Below the pieces are notes generated by a model that saw only the letters and a list, made by a program, of their open reading frames with translations, ran no database searches and was not told the DNA's origin. The position numbers were made by a program, and so were the translations under genes. Shown here one piece after another: positions 1-9,168 of a stretch of 64,000 nucleotides of DNA; within the stretch, counting starts at the first letter, position 1; each line of letters opens with the position of its first letter. The DNA comes from Streptomyces flavofungini. GTDB lineage: Bacteria; Actinomycetota; Actinomycetes; Streptomycetales; Streptomycetaceae. The DNA lies in contig NZ_BMVR01000002.1 in the NCBI RefSeq assembly GCF_014650815.1, forward strand, positions 310,001-374,000, in the 5' to 3' direction.

Positions 1-438
1 GAGACGGACATGCTGGTCGGGCTCGGCGTGGGCGCCGACGACTACATGACCAAGCCGTTCTCGATGCGCGAGCTCGCCGCGCGCGTGCATGTGCTGCTGC
101 GCCGGGTCGAGCGGGCCGCGCTCGCGGCCACGACGCCTCGGAGCGGCATCCTGCGCCTGGGCGAGCTGGAGATCGACCACGCGCAGCGGCGTGTGCGAGT
201 GCGCAGCGAGGACGTACATCTGACGCCGACGGAGTTCGACCTCCTGGTGTGCCTCGCCAACACCCCGCGCGCGGTGCTGTCGCGCGAACAGTTGCTCGCC
301 GAGGTGTGGGACTGGGCCGACGCATCCGGCACCCGCACCGTCGACAGTCACATCAAGGCCCTGCGTCGCAAGATCGGTGCGGAACGCATCCGTACGGTGC
401 ACGGGGTCGGGTACGCCCTGGAGACACCGACGCCATGA
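1..438 (+). CDS. OmpR/PhoB-type response regulator, 5' truncated by window edge
   Basis: Reading frame open from base 1 and ending in TGA at 436-438; 145 codons remain. The visible part starts late in the receiver domain (GADDYMTKPFSMRELAARV, containing the conserved Lys of the TKPF loop) and continues into a winged-helix DNA-binding domain (LTPTEFDLLVCLANTPRAVL, then SHIKALRRKIG and the terminal VHGVGYALE wing). The phospho-acceptor Asp lies upstream of the window. Its stop overlaps the start of the histidine kinase gene (ATGA), so the two are translationally coupled and form a two-component pair. The stimulus cannot be deduced. The pair lies directly upstream of the 2-oxoglutarate dehydrogenase gene on the same strand, but a gap of about 300 bp argues against one operon. 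Confidence 0.93.
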   Translation, partial: ETDMLVGLGVGADDYMTKPFSMRELAARVHVLLRRVERAALAATTPRSGILRLGELEIDHAQRRVRVRSEDVHLTPTEFDLLVCLANTPRAVLSREQLLAEVWDWADASGTRTVDSHIKALRRKIGAERIRTVHGVGYALETPTP

Positions 439-1676
439 CGGCGGACCCGGGCGCTGCGGACGGAACGGCTCGCGGCGCCCTGAGCGGTACCCCGGGAAGT
501 GCGCACGGCACCCCGGGCGGCACCCCTGGCGGCACTCCCAGCGGCACGGAGAGCGGCCGGGGCACGGCCCGGAAGTGGCGCTGCGACCGGGGCGGGAGCA
601 TCGGCCTGAACGGCCCGTTCGCGGGTGTGCGGCCGTTCTCCATCAAGACGAAGCTGGGCACCCTGGTGGTCGTCTCGGTCTTCATCACCACCGGGCTGCT
701 GATGGTGGCCATGGAGACGGAGACCGAGCTCCGCTTCATCACGGTCTTCTCCGTGATCGCCACTCTTCTGATCACACAGTTCGTCGCGCACAGCCTCACC
801 GCGCCGCTCGACGAGATGAACTCGGTGGCCCGCGCGGTCTCGCACGGCGACTACACACGTCGCGTACAGGGAGCCGACCGCCGCGACGAGCTGGGCGACG
901 TGGCGATGACGATCAACCGCATGGCGGACGATCTGGAGGCGCAGGACCAGCAGCGCAAGGAGCTCGTCGCCAACGTCTCGCACGAGCTGCGCACCCCCAT
1001 CGCCGCGCTGCGCGCCGTCCTGGAGAACGTCGTCGACGGTGTCTCGGCGGCCGACCCGGAGACGATGCGCACGGCCCTGAAGCAGACCGAGCGCCTGGGG
1101 CGTCTGGTGGAGACCCTGCTCGACCTGTCGCGCCTCGACAACGGCGTCGTACCGCTCAAAGCGCGGCGCTTCGAAGTGTGGCCCTATCTGTCCGGTGTCC
1201 TGAAGGAGGCCAACATGGTGGCTTCCGCGCGCAAAGGGATGACGTCGGGCTCCGGCAGTCACACCCGCACGGACGTGCATCTGCACCTGGACGTCTCGCC
1301 TCCGGAGCTGACGGCCCACGCGGACGCGGAGCGGCTGCACCAGGTCGTCGCCAACCTCATCGACAACGCGGTCAAGCACAGCCCGCCGCACGGCCGCGTG
1401 ACGGTGCTCGCCCGGCGCGGCCGCCACCCGGAGTCCCTGGACCTGGAAGTGCTCGACGAGGGCCCCGGCATCCCCGAGTCCGAGTGGCACCGCGTGTTCG
1501 AGCGCTTCAACCGGGGCGCGCACGTCGGTGTCGCGCCGGGCAGCGACGGCGGTACGGGGCTCGGGCTCGCGATCGCGCGCTGGGCGGTCGATCTGCACGG
1601 CGGGCACATCGGCGTGGCCGAATCGGCTCGGGGCTGCCGGATTCAGGTCACCCTTCCGGGCCTGCCCGAAGACTGA
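435..1676 (+). CDS. HAMP-domain sensor histidine kinase
   Basis: 413 aa membrane histidine kinase paired with the preceding response regulator. I chose ATG 435 because it overlaps the upstream stop (ATGA). An N-terminal cytoplasmic tail of about 65 aa is rich in Gly-Thr-Pro repeats (GTPG/GTPS, residues 18-40) and looks disordered. Two hydrophobic segments (about 73-92 and 100-117) are separated by only about 8 residues, so there is almost no extracellular sensor domain and the signal is probably sensed in or near the membrane. HAMP about 118-170; H box NVSHELRTPIAALRA with His183; N box LIDNAVKHSP; G1 DEGPGIPE; G2 GGTGLGLAIA. The terminal VTLPG motif completes the ATPase fold, so the kinase looks intact. 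Confidence 0.93.
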   Translation: MTADPGAADGTARGALSGTPGSAHGTPGGTPGGTPSGTESGRGTARKWRCDRGGSIGLNGPFAGVRPFSIKTKLGTLVVVSVFITTGLLMVAMETETELRFITVFSVIATLLITQFVAHSLTAPLDEMNSVARAVSHGDYTRRVQGADRRDELGDVAMTINRMADDLEAQDQQRKELVANVSHELRTPIAALRAVLENVVDGVSAADPETMRTALKQTERLGRLVETLLDLSRLDNGVVPLKARRFEVWPYLSGVLKEANMVASARKGMTSGSGSHTRTDVHLHLDVSPPELTAHADAERLHQVVANLIDNAVKHSPPHGRVTVLARRGRHPESLDLEVLDEGPGIPESEWHRVFERFNRGAHVGVAPGSDGGTGLGLAIARWAVDLHGGHIGVAESARGCRIQVTLPGLPED

Positions 1677-1974
1677 AGTTGACGTAAGGTTCGAAGCGGA
1701 AGCGATCTCTAGCCGCCCGCATGGTGCGCCGGACGGGTCGCAACCGCGTGTCGACGTACCCAGGACGTGCACAGACGTCCCCACCAGGGCTCCACGCGGT
1801 GCCTCGCCATAGCCGAACTTCGCTTGTTTCCCGCCATTTACAGCCCCGAAACCAGCTTTCCGGTGTGACTTACGCGACGGATGACCGGCCCGGTCTGCAC
1901 TGGGCGTCCTTGGAGGCGTAGCCTTTATTTCCGCTGTCCATCACCTTGTGAAGCGGAAGAGGGCGGTTGCCGCC

Positions 1975-4900
1975 GTGTCGCCACAGTCCCCCAGTAACTC
2001 GAGCACCACGACCGACCAAGAAGCGCAGGGCAAGAACCCTGCTGCCGCGTTCGGTCCCAATGAGTGGCTCGTCGACGAGATCTATCAGCAGTACCTCCAG
2101 GACCCGAATTCGGTCGACCGTGCCTGGTGGGACTTCTTCGCCGACTACAAGCCGGGCGTGGGCGCCTCCGTCGCCGCCACACCGGCCAAGCCGGCGGGTG
2201 ACGCGGCCGCGGGGGTCGCGTCCACCACGTCCCCCGCCCCGGCCGCCGCCAAGCCCGCAGCCCAGGCCGCCGCTCCCGCAGCGCCGCCCGCCGCCGCACC
2301 CGCGGCGCAGGCCCCGGCTCCCGCCCCGGCGAAGCCCGCGGCCGCCAAGGCCGCGCCCGCGAAGGCGGCACCCGCCAAGGCCGCCGCGGACGCCACGGAG
2401 AAGGCGGGTCCCGAGTACGTTCCGCTGCGCGGTCCGTCCGCGGCTGTGGCGAAGAACATGAACGCCTCGCTGGAGCTGCCCACGGCCACGTCCGTGCGCG
2501 CCGTCCCGGTGAAGCTGCTGTTCGACAACCGCATCGTCATCAACAACCACCTCAAGCGCGCCCGCGGCGGGAAGATCTCCTTCACGCACCTCATCGGGTA
2601 CGCGATGGTGCAGGCCATCAAGGCCATGCCGTCGATGAACTACTCCTACGCGGACAGGGACGGCAAGCCGACCCTCGTCAAGCCGGAGCACATCAACTTC
2701 GGCCTGGCCATCGACCTGGTGAAGCCCAACGGCGACCGCCAACTGGTTGTTGCGGGCATCAAGAAGGCCGAGACCCTGAACTTCTTCGAGTTCTGGCAGG
2801 CCTACGAGGACATCGTCCGCCGTGCTCGTGACAACAAGCTCACGATGGACGACTTCACCGGTGTCACGGTCTCCCTGACCAACCCCGGCGGCCTCGGCAC
2901 CGTCCACTCCGTGCCGCGTCTGATGCCCGGCCAGTCGGTCATCATGGGCGTCGGCTCGATGGACTACCCGGCGGAGTTCCAGGGCACGTCCCAGGACACC
3001 CTGAACAAGCTGGGCATCTCCAAGGTCATGACGCTGACCTCGACGTACGACCACCGTGTGATCCAGGGTGCGGCGTCCGGCGAGTTCCTGCGCATCGTCG
3101 CGAACCTCCTCCTCGGCGAGAACGGCTTCTTCGACGAGATCTTCGAGGCGCTGCGGATCCCCTACGAGCCGGTCCGCTGGCTCAAGGACATCGACGCCAG
3201 CCACGACGACGACGTCACCAAGGCCGCCCGGGTCTTCGAGCTGATCCACTCCTACCGCGTCCGCGGCCACGTCATGGCCGACACGGACCCGCTGGAGTAC
3301 AAGCAGCGCAAGCACCCCGACCTGGACATCACCGAGCACGGCCTGACGCTCTGGGACCTGGAGCGCGAGTTCGCCGTCGGCGGCTTCGCCGGCAAGTCGA
3401 TGATGAAGCTGCGCGACGTCCTCGGCGTCCTGCGCGACTCGTACTGCCGCACCACCGGCGTCGAGTTCATGCACATCCAGGACCCCAAGCAGCGCAAGTG
3501 GCTGCAGGACCGCATCGAGCGCCAGCACGCCTCCAAGCCGGAGCGCGAGGAGCAGCTGCGCATCCTGCGCCGGCTGAACGCCGCCGAGGCCTTCGAGACC
3601 TTCCTGCAGACGAAGTACGTCGGCCAGAAGCGCTTCTCCCTGGAGGGCGGCGAGTCCGTCATCCCGCTCCTGGACGCGGTCATCGACAGCGCGGCCGAGT
3701 CGCGCCTGGACGAGGTCGTCATCGGCATGGCCCACCGCGGCCGCCTGAACGTCCTCGCCAACATCGTGGGCAAGTCGTACGCCCAGATCTTCCGCGAGTT
3801 CGAGGGCAACCTCGACCCGAAGTCGATGCACGGCTCCGGAGACGTCAAGTACCACCTGGGCGCCGAGGGCACCTTCACGGGCCTCGACGGCGAGCAGATC
3901 AAGGTCTCCCTGGCCGCGAACCCCTCCCACCTGGAGGCGGTCGACCCGGTCCTGGAGGGCATCGCCCGCGCCAAGCAGGACATCATCAACAAGGGCGGCA
4001 CGGACTTCACGGTCCTGCCGGTGGCCCTCCACGGAGACGCGGCCTTCGCGGGCCAGGGTGTCGTCGCGGAGACCCTGAACATGTCGCAGCTGCGCGGCTA
4101 CCGCACCGGCGGCACGGTCCACGTCGTCATCAACAACCAGGTCGGCTTCACGGCCGCTCCGGAGTCGTCGCGTTCGTCGATGTACTCCACGGACGTGGCC
4201 CGGATGATCGAAGCGCCGATCTTCCACGTGAACGGCGACGACCCGGAGGCCGTCGTCCGTGTCGCGCGGCTCGCCTTCGAGTTCCGCCAGGCGTTCAACA
4301 AGGACGTCGTCATCGACCTGATCTGCTACCGCCGCCGCGGACACAACGAGTCCGACAACCCGGCGTTCACGCAGCCGCTGATGTACGACCTGATCGACAA
4401 GAAGCGCTCGGTCCGCAAGCTCTACACCGAGTCCCTGATCGGCCGCGGCGACATCACCCTGGAAGAGGCCGAGCAGGCCCTCCAGGACTACCAGGGCCAG
4501 CTCGAGAAGGTCTTCACGGAGGTCCGTGAGGCCACCTCGCAGCCCGCCCCGGCGGAGGTCCCCGAGCCGCAGGCCGAGTTCCCGGTGGCGGTCAGCACGG
4601 CGATCTCCCAGGAGGTCGTCAAGCGCATCGCCGAGTCCCAGGTCAACATCCCCGACCACGTCACCGTGCACCCGCGTCTGCTGCCGCAGCTGCAGCGCCG
4701 CGCGGCCATGGTCGAGGACGGCACGATCGACTGGGGCATGGGCGAGACCCTGGCCATCGGCTCCCTCCTCCTGGAGGGCACCCCGGTGCGCCTGGCGGGC
4801 CAGGACTCCCGCCGCGGCACGTTCGGCCAGCGGCACGCCGTCCTGATCGACCGCAACACGGGCGACGACTACACGCCGCTGCTGTACCTCTCCGAGGACC

Positions 4901-5775
4901 AGGCCCGCTTCAACGCCTATGACTCGCTGCTCTCCGAGTACGCGGCCATGGGCTTCGAGTACGGCTACTCCCTGGCGCGTCCCGAGTCCCTCGTGATGTG
5001 GGAGGCGCAGTTCGGCGACTTCGTCAACGGCGCGCAGACGGTCGTGGACGAGTTCATCTCGTCGGCCGAGCAGAAGTGGGGCCAGACGTCCGGCGTCACC
5101 CTGCTCCTGCCGCACGGCTACGAGGGCCAGGGCCCCGACCACTCGTCGGCCCGCCCCGAGCGCTTCCTGCAGCTCTGCGCCCAGAACAACATGACGGTCG
5201 CGATGCCGACCCTCCCGTCGAACTACTTCCACCTCCTGCGGTGGCAGGTGCACAACCCGCACCACAAGCCGCTGGTGGTCTTCACCCCGAAGTGGATGCT
5301 GCGCCTGAAGGCCGCGGCATCCAAGACGGAGGAGTTCACGACGGGCGGCTTCCGCCCGGTCATCGGCGATGACTCGGTGGACGTCAACGCGGTCCGCAAG
5401 GTCGTCTTCTGCGCGGGCAAGCTCTACTACGAGCTGGAGGCCGAGCGGAAGAAGCGCGGCGTCACGGACACGGCGATCATCCGCATCGAGCGCCTGTACC
5501 CGCTGCCGGGTGCCGAGCTCCAGGCGGAGATCGCCAAGTTCCCGAACGCCGAGAAGTACCTGTGGGCCCAGGAGGAGCCGGCGAACCAGGGCGCGTGGCC
5601 CTTCATCGCCCTCAACCTGATCGACCACCTGGACCTGGCGGTCGGCGCCGACATCCCGCACGACGAGCGGCTGCGGCGCATCTCGCGCCCGCACGGCTCG
5701 TCCCCGGCGGTCGGCTCCAAGAAGCGCCACGAGCAGGAGCAGGAGCAGCTCCTGAACGAGGTCTTCACGGCCTAG
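1975..5775 (+). CDS. kgd: Multifunctional 2-oxoglutarate decarboxylase / dehydrogenase E1 with fused E2 succinyltransferase domain (Kgd/SucA type)
   Basis: 1266 aa TCA-cycle enzyme. Order: short E1-type N-terminus ([20 protein letters not shown]), a long Ala/Pro/Lys linker (about 60-140), an E2 acyltransferase catalytic domain ending in YDHRVIQGA (active-site His about 360), then a ThDP-dependent E1 ([14 protein letters not shown] about 586; [22 protein letters not shown]) and the C-terminal transketolase-like domain. No lipoyl domain is present, as in the actinobacterial Kgd family, where the lipoyl is supplied in trans by the pyruvate dehydrogenase E2. GTG 1975 is preferred (GAAGAGGG about 11 nt upstream) over an in-frame GTG at 1948 that lacks a ribosome-binding site. 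A strong hairpin terminator follows. Confidence 0.96.
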   Translation: MSPQSPSNSSTTTDQEAQGKNPAAAFGPNEWLVDEIYQQYLQDPNSVDRAWWDFFADYKPGVGASVAATPAKPAGDAAAGVASTTSPAPAAAKPAAQAAAPAAPPAAAPAAQAPAPAPAKPAAAKAAPAKAAPAKAAADATEKAGPEYVPLRGPSAAVAKNMNASLELPTATSVRAVPVKLLFDNRIVINNHLKRARGGKISFTHLIGYAMVQAIKAMPSMNYSYADRDGKPTLVKPEHINFGLAIDLVKPNGDRQLVVAGIKKAETLNFFEFWQAYEDIVRRARDNKLTMDDFTGVTVSLTNPGGLGTVHSVPRLMPGQSVIMGVGSMDYPAEFQGTSQDTLNKLGISKVMTLTSTYDHRVIQGAASGEFLRIVANLLLGENGFFDEIFEALRIPYEPVRWLKDIDASHDDDVTKAARVFELIHSYRVRGHVMADTDPLEYKQRKHPDLDITEHGLTLWDLEREFAVGGFAGKSMMKLRDVLGVLRDSYCRTTGVEFMHIQDPKQRKWLQDRIERQHASKPEREEQLRILRRLNAAEAFETFLQTKYVGQKRFSLEGGESVIPLLDAVIDSAAESRLDEVVIGMAHRGRLNVLANIVGKSYAQIFREFEGNLDPKSMHGSGDVKYHLGAEGTFTGLDGEQIKVSLAANPSHLEAVDPVLEGIARAKQDIINKGGTDFTVLPVALHGDAAFAGQGVVAETLNMSQLRGYRTGGTVHVVINNQVGFTAAPESSRSSMYSTDVARMIEAPIFHVNGDDPEAVVRVARLAFEFRQAFNKDVVIDLICYRRRGHNESDNPAFTQPLMYDLIDKKRSVRKLYTESLIGRGDITLEEAEQALQDYQGQLEKVFTEVREATSQPAPAEVPEPQAEFPVAVSTAISQEVVKRIAESQVNIPDHVTVHPRLLPQLQRRAAMVEDGTIDWGMGETLAIGSLLLEGTPVRLAGQDSRRGTFGQRHAVLIDRNTGDDYTPLLYLSEDQARFNAYDSLLSEYAAMGFEYGYSLARPESLVMWEAQFGDFVNGAQTVVDEFISSAEQKWGQTSGVTLLLPHGYEGQGPDHSSARPERFLQLCAQNNMTVAMPTLPSNYFHLLRWQVHNPHHKPLVVFTPKWMLRLKAAASKTEEFTTGGFRPVIGDDSVDVNAVRKVVFCAGKLYYELEAERKKRGVTDTAIIRIERLYPLPGAELQAEIAKFPNAEKYLWAQEEPANQGAWPFIALNLIDHLDLAVGADIPHDERLRRISRPHGSSPAVGSKKRHEQEQEQLLNEVFTA

Positions 5776-5806
5776 TCCGCGGCTGTTCGCACAGTTCGGT
5801 ACGTCG

Positions 5807-5856
5807 GGTGGGCCCGGCCCCGAGTCCTGCTAAGGGACTTGGGGGCCGGGCCCACC
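5807..5856 (+). terminator. Strong hairpin terminator after kgd
   Basis: A 15-bp perfect outer stem (5807-5821 with 5842-5856) continues inward through AGTCC/GGACT (5823-5827 with 5835-5839) to a 7-nt loop, giving about 21 bp with one bulge. There is no U-tract, as is usual for Streptomyces. It lies 31 bp after the kgd stop. Confidence 0.8.
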
Positions 5857-5935
5857 GGCGTACGGCCGTACGATGAAACGGTCCCCAACCCGCCCCGGCC
5901 GCCGGCCCGGGTCCCGCCCGCACCAGGAGCAAGAG

Positions 5936-6118
5936 TTGTACTTCACCGACCGTGGCATCGAGGAGCTGGAGAAGCGGCGCGGCGAGGAGGAGGTCACCTT
6001 CGAGTGGCTCGCCGAGCAGCTCCGCACCTTCGTGGACCTCAACCCGGACTTCGAGGTCCCGGTGGAGCGCCTCGCCACGTGGCTGGCGCGCCTGGACGAC
6101 GAGGACGACGACGAGTAG
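5936..6118 (+). CDS. Small acidic DUF6104-type protein
   Basis: 60 aa, beginning YFTDRGIEELEKRRGEEEVT after the initiator and ending in an Asp/Glu run (DDEDDDE). I recognise it as the short conserved Streptomyces family annotated DUF6104, whose function is unknown. The chosen start is TTG 5936, with AGGAG at 5925-5929 at good spacing. A longer in-frame ATG at 5873 would add an Arg/Pro-rich leader and would place the start just outside the kgd terminator. The sequence is mostly helical and acidic, with no signal peptide or membrane segment. It is transcribed separately from kgd because of the hairpin. Confidence 0.7.
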   Translation: MYFTDRGIEELEKRRGEEEVTFEWLAEQLRTFVDLNPDFEVPVERLATWLARLDDEDDDE

Positions 6119-6256
6119 TCGGCCTCTTCGGAGGTGCCGATACCTCTCCTGGATGCCGGTACGGGTATCCCGCTCCTCCTAGGACCCCGGTAGCGGGAAC
6201 TCCGGTTCGGGCCTCCGGCTCGCCGCAGCGGGCGCGGACGATGCCCCCGCCCCGGG

Positions 6257-6296
6257 AAAAATCGCTTGCCTGTAGGGCCCGGCCGCCACATACGCT
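6257..6296 (+). promoter_or_regulatory. WblC/WhiB7-type promoter of the erm gene
   Basis: An AT-rich block AAAAAT (6257-6262), exactly 3 bp (CGC), then a -35 TTGCCT (6266-6271), a 19-bp spacer and -10 TACGCT (6291-6296). The layout matches the known architecture of WhiB7/WblC-activated promoters, where an AT-rich element sits 3 bp upstream of a TTG-type -35. Transcription would start about 7 nt after the -10, i.e. at or next to the ATG at 6304. Confidence 0.6.
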
Positions 6297-6303
6297 GCCT
6301 CCC

Positions 6304-6354
6304 ATGTGCGCATCCGCAGCCGCCGCCGCTGCCACGAGGACCCGCCGCGCCTAG
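6304..6354 (+). CDS. Leader peptide ORF upstream of erm ([16 protein letters not shown])
   Basis: A 16-codon ORF, ATG 6304 to TAG 6352-6354, lying 7 nt after a predicted -10 hexamer, so it is probably translated from a leaderless transcript. It encodes a run of alanines followed by Thr/Arg-rich codons and stops inside a hairpin (CCCGCCGC 6341-6348 pairing with GCGGCGGG 6354-6361). Short upstream ORFs overlapping alternative hairpins are the established form of ribosome-mediated attenuation for macrolide-resistance methyltransferases. Here the role is inferred from position only. Confidence 0.5.
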   Translation: MCASAAAAAATRTRRA

Positions 6355-6439
6355 CGGCGGGCCGACCTCACTTCCCCCTGGAACGCCCCGCCGCTTCCAC
6401 GCGTAAGCGCCGAGCGGCACCTCGTGCTGCCCGGCTTAC
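6341..6439 (+). promoter_or_regulatory. Two leader hairpins between the leader ORF and erm (putative attenuator)
   Basis: Hairpin 1: CCCGCCGC (6341-6348)/GCGGCGGG (6354-6361), loop 5 nt, overlapping the leader stop codon. Hairpin 2: GTAAGC (6403-6408)/GCTTAC (6434-6439), with an inner CGGCAC/GTGCTG stem (6415-6420, 6424-6429). The second ends 11 nt before the erm GGAG ribosome-binding site (6451-6454). The arrangement would suit transcriptional or translational attenuation; competing folds have not been computed. Confidence 0.45.
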
Positions 6440-6460
6440 CTCGAAGCCGCGGAGACCCCT

Positions 6461-7240
6461 GTGCGCACGCACCATGGTCGTCATGAGTTCGGCCAGAACT
6501 TCCTCACCGACCGCTCCACCATCAGCACGTTCGTCGATCTCGTGAGCCGCACCCACGGGCCGATCGTCGAAATCGGCACCGGCGACGGAGCCCTGACCCT
6601 CCCCCTGCAGCGGCTGGGCCGACGCCTCACGGGCATCGAGATCGACCACCGCCGGGCCGAACGGCTGCGGCAGCGCACCGGCCCCTCGACGAAGATCGTC
6701 ACCGCTGACTTCCTGCGCTACCGAACCCCTCCGGAGCCGCACGTCCTGGTCGGCAACCTCCCCTTTCACGAGACGACCCCCATGCTGCGCCGCATCCTGC
6801 GCTCGCCCGACTGGACCGACGCCGTCCTGCTCGTGCAGTGGGAGGTCGCACGCCGTCGCGCCGGGGTCGGCGGGGCGACGCTGATGACGGCCCAGTGGTG
6901 GCCCTGGTACGAGTTCGGCCTCGAAGGCCGCGTTCCGGCGGCGGCGTTCCGGCCGCGCCCCAACGTCGACGGCGGGCTGATGACGGTCACCCGCCGGGAA
7001 CGGCCACGGGTCGCGAGCGCGCGTCGGCAGGAGTACCAGGAGTTCGTACGCCGGGTGTTCACCGGCCGGGGCCGAGGGCTGCCCCAGATCCTCGCCTCGG
7101 CGGCTCCCGACCTGCCCCGGCACAGGATCAAGGAGTGGGCGCGGCGCGGCGGCCACAGCGCCGCACGCCTGCCCAAGGACCTCGGCGCGGAGGAGTGGGC
7201 CGAGCTGTTCGGGATGCGGGTGAGGGGCGGGCGGGAGTAG
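6461..7240 (+). CDS. Erm-family 23S rRNA (adenine-N6) methyltransferase
   Basis: 259 aa. Erm/KsgA-type Rossmann methyltransferase that would methylate A2058 of 23S rRNA and protect ribosomes from macrolide-lincosamide-type drugs. The N-terminal RHEFGQNFLTD matches the Erm signature. SAM motif I is EIGTGDGALT (about 37-46) and the catalytic motif IV is NLPFHETTP with Asn about 99. Start GTG 6461, GGAG 6 nt upstream. The Arg-rich C-terminus (RGGRE) is typical of actinomycete Erm proteins. Whether it mono- or dimethylates cannot be read from sequence; the closest known class may be the Erm(O)/Lrm type. Preceded by a WblC-type promoter and leader ORF, so probably induced by antibiotics. No biosynthetic genes lie beside it, so this is more likely intrinsic resistance than producer self-protection. 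Confidence 0.87.
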   Translation: MRTHHGRHEFGQNFLTDRSTISTFVDLVSRTHGPIVEIGTGDGALTLPLQRLGRRLTGIEIDHRRAERLRQRTGPSTKIVTADFLRYRTPPEPHVLVGNLPFHETTPMLRRILRSPDWTDAVLLVQWEVARRRAGVGGATLMTAQWWPWYEFGLEGRVPAAAFRPRPNVDGGLMTVTRRERPRVASARRQEYQEFVRRVFTGRGRGLPQILASAAPDLPRHRIKEWARRGGHSAARLPKDLGAEEWAELFGMRVRGGRE

Positions 7241-7286
7241 GGCCGGCGCAGGGCTGGAGTGCGGCGGGTGCGGGGCGCGGCGTCGG

Positions 7287-8243
7287 TCAGCGGGTCAGGA
7301 CCGGCGCCAGCTCCCGCCACTGCCGCAAGGGCAGTTCGCGGGGGTCGGCCGTCAGCACCTGTACGCAGACGTGGTCCGCCCCGGCGGCGAAGTGCTCCGC
7401 CACGCGCGCGTGGAGGTCGTCGACGTCTCCGTAGGCGACGATCGCGTCCACCAGTCGTCGGCTCGGCGTGCTGCTGTCGGCCTCTTCGGCGAAGCCGAGC
7501 CGCCGCAGGCTCGCGGCCTGGTGGGGCGCCTTCAGGTACCCGGCGACATGCTCCGTGGCCACCTCGCGGGCCCGCGTGCGGTCCGTGTCGAGGACGACGG
7601 CCTGCTCGACCCCGAGGAACGGCTCAGGGCCCAGGATGTCCCGCGCCCTCGCGGTGTGCGCCACCGGCACGAAGTACGGGTGCGCGCCCCAGGTGCGCTC
7701 GGCCGCGAGGCCCAGCATCTTCGGTCCGAGCGCGGCCAGGAGGCGCCGCGGGGCGGGGTCCGGCACGGGGCCGTACGCGGGGGCCGCGGCCATGGCGTCC
7801 AGGTAGCCCCGCATGGTCGCGACCGCCCGCCCGCGCGCGGGCACCGGGTAGCCGTCCACGTCCATGACGGTGTCGTCGATGCGGTGCCCGCCGAGGCCCA
7901 GGACGTAGCGGCCGGGGAACGCCTCACCGAGGGTGCGCTCGGCGTTGGCCATGGCCAGGGGTTCTCGGTAGGCGATGTTGGCGATGCCGGACGCGACGAC
8001 GATCCGGCGCGTGGCGGACAGCAGCAGCCACGCCTGCCCGAACGTGTCCCGCCCGAACGCCTCCCCGTACCAGATCGCCCCGTAGCCCAACTCCTCGATC
8101 TCCGCGGCGGCTTCGCCCACCCGCCCTGCGGGCTGTCCCTCGAAGGCGAAGGTCCAGATACCCGCCCGCCCGAGCCCGGTGTCTGCGTGGCTGCGCCCGT
8201 CGGCTCCTTCGCCGACCCCGCCGACTCCTTGGAGGTCACTCAT
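7287..8243 (-). CDS. F420-type LLM-class (luciferase-like) oxidoreductase
   Basis: 318 aa. Luciferase-like monooxygenase TIM barrel: GIWTFAFE at the first strand, ELGYGAIWYGEAFGRD, VASGIANIAYREPLAMANAE and YVLGLGGHR are typical of the actinobacterial TIGR03620-like F420-dependent subgroup. The substrate is unknown. Start ATG 8243-8241, preceded on the minus strand by a GGGGGTGG stretch; an upstream GTG-GTG pair is an alternative. Transcribed divergently from a TetR gene, with two GGAGA palindromes in the shared intergenic region, so it is probably the TetR target. No signal peptide; cytosolic. Confidence 0.85.
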   Translation of the reverse strand: MSDLQGVGGVGEGADGRSHADTGLGRAGIWTFAFEGQPAGRVGEAAAEIEELGYGAIWYGEAFGRDTFGQAWLLLSATRRIVVASGIANIAYREPLAMANAERTLGEAFPGRYVLGLGGHRIDDTVMDVDGYPVPARGRAVATMRGYLDAMAAAPAYGPVPDPAPRRLLAALGPKMLGLAAERTWGAHPYFVPVAHTARARDILGPEPFLGVEQAVVLDTDRTRAREVATEHVAGYLKAPHQAASLRRLGFAEEADSSTPSRRLVDAIVAYGDVDDLHARVAEHFAAGADHVCVQVLTADPRELPLRQWRELAPVLTR

Positions 8244-8265
8244 GTCCACCACCCCCGACCCATTA

Positions 8266-8316
8266 CCGGAGACCCTCTCCGGATAGTTGCGGAGTACGAT
8301 ACGGAGAACCTCTCCG
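8266..8316. promoter_or_regulatory. Two TetR-type operators between LLM oxidoreductase and tetR
   Basis: Palindrome 1 is CCGGAGA-CCC-TCTCCGG (8266-8282) and palindrome 2 is CGGAGA-ACC-TCTCCG (8302-8316). They share the core GGAGA-N3/4-TCTCC and their centres are 35 bp apart. They lie between the divergent starts, so one regulator could silence both directions. Confidence 0.65.
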
Positions 8317-8432
8317 CAAGGCCAGCGCTCCCGCCCCCCTACCTCCCGCACCCCCTCCCCTCGCCCCGACCTCGCCCCGGATCCTGGATCCCGAGCCTGG
8401 CCCTCGGGAACCCACACCCCCGGGACCCAGAG

Positions 8433-9113
8433 ATGAACCAGCCCCAGCCCCAAGCACGGCCGACCGCCGCCCCGACGACCACCTCCTCGGCGACCGCCGC
8501 CCCGTCGACCGGTCCGGCCCCGATCACCCCGACCTCTACGGGACGACCGGCCCGCGCCGACGCCGTCCGCAACCGGGAACGCCTCGTCGCCGCCGCGCGG
8601 GAGGCCTTCGCCGAGGCGGGCCCGGACGCGTCACTGAACGAGATCGCCCGCCGCGCGGGCGTGGGCCCCGGCACGCTCTACCGGCACTTCTCCGGTCGCC
8701 CCGAACTGCTCGCGGCCGTCCTGAAGGGGCGCATCGACACGCTGTGCGCCCGCGCGCAGGACCTGCTGGCGGCCGACTCGGCGGGGGCCGCGCTGGCGGA
8801 GTGGCTGGGCGCGTTCCTCGACCACGCGCGCGTGAACCAGGGGCTGGGCGGCGCACTGATGCTGGAGGAACTGGAAGCGGCCGGCGCGCTGGGCACCGAC
8901 TGCCATCAGCGCATCCTCGACGCGGCCACGGCGCTGCTCACCCGCGCCCAGGAGTCCGGTGCCGCCCGCCGTGACCTGTCCCCGGCCGACCTGCTCCAAC
9001 TGGTTGTCGGGGTCGCCATGTCCATCCCGCACAAGCGGACGTCACCGGCAGGCGATCCGGAGCAGCCGCAGCGGCTGCTCGGCCTGGTCCTCGACGCGAC
9101 GAAGCCCCACTGA
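8433..9113 (+). CDS. TetR-family transcriptional regulator
   Basis: 226 aa. A disordered Ala/Pro/Thr-rich tail of about 40 aa precedes the TetR helix-turn-helix (RERLVAAAREAFAEAGPDA, then SLNEIARRAGVGPGTLYRHFSG). The C-terminal half is the usual variable ligand-binding domain. Start ATG 8433; no strong ribosome-binding site is visible, and a start nearer the HTH is possible. Divergent from the LLM oxidoreductase with paired palindromes between them, so autoregulation and control of that gene are likely. The last codons and the stop fall in the first copy of a 27-bp tandem duplication. Confidence 0.85.
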   Translation: MNQPQPQARPTAAPTTTSSATAAPSTGPAPITPTSTGRPARADAVRNRERLVAAAREAFAEAGPDASLNEIARRAGVGPGTLYRHFSGRPELLAAVLKGRIDTLCARAQDLLAADSAGAALAEWLGAFLDHARVNQGLGGALMLEELEAAGALGTDCHQRILDAATALLTRAQESGAARRDLSPADLLQLVVGVAMSIPHKRTSPAGDPEQPQRLLGLVLDATKPH

Positions 9114-9146
9114 GCGGTTGACGCGACGAACCCCCACCGAGCGGTT
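9093..9146. repeat. 27-bp tandem duplication spanning the tetR stop codon
   Basis: Copy 1 (9093-9119) includes the stop codon TGA. Copy 2 (9120-9146) is about 24/27 identical but has CGA at the equivalent place. It is a local duplication in the 55-bp gap between convergent genes. Confidence 0.85.
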
Positions 9147-9168
9147 TCCGTTCAGACGCCCCCGCAGG

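Noticed and set aside
1948..1977. Upstream GTG 1948 as the kgd start
   Set aside because: No ribosome-binding site before it, whereas GTG 1975 has GAAGAGGG at workable spacing and gives the N-terminus usual for the family.
1870..5730. 1286-codon open frame antisense to kgd
   Set aside because: Mirror frame of a high-GC gene; composition dominated by Arg/Leu/Val/Asp and no family features, while the plus strand is an unmistakable 2-oxoglutarate dehydrogenase.
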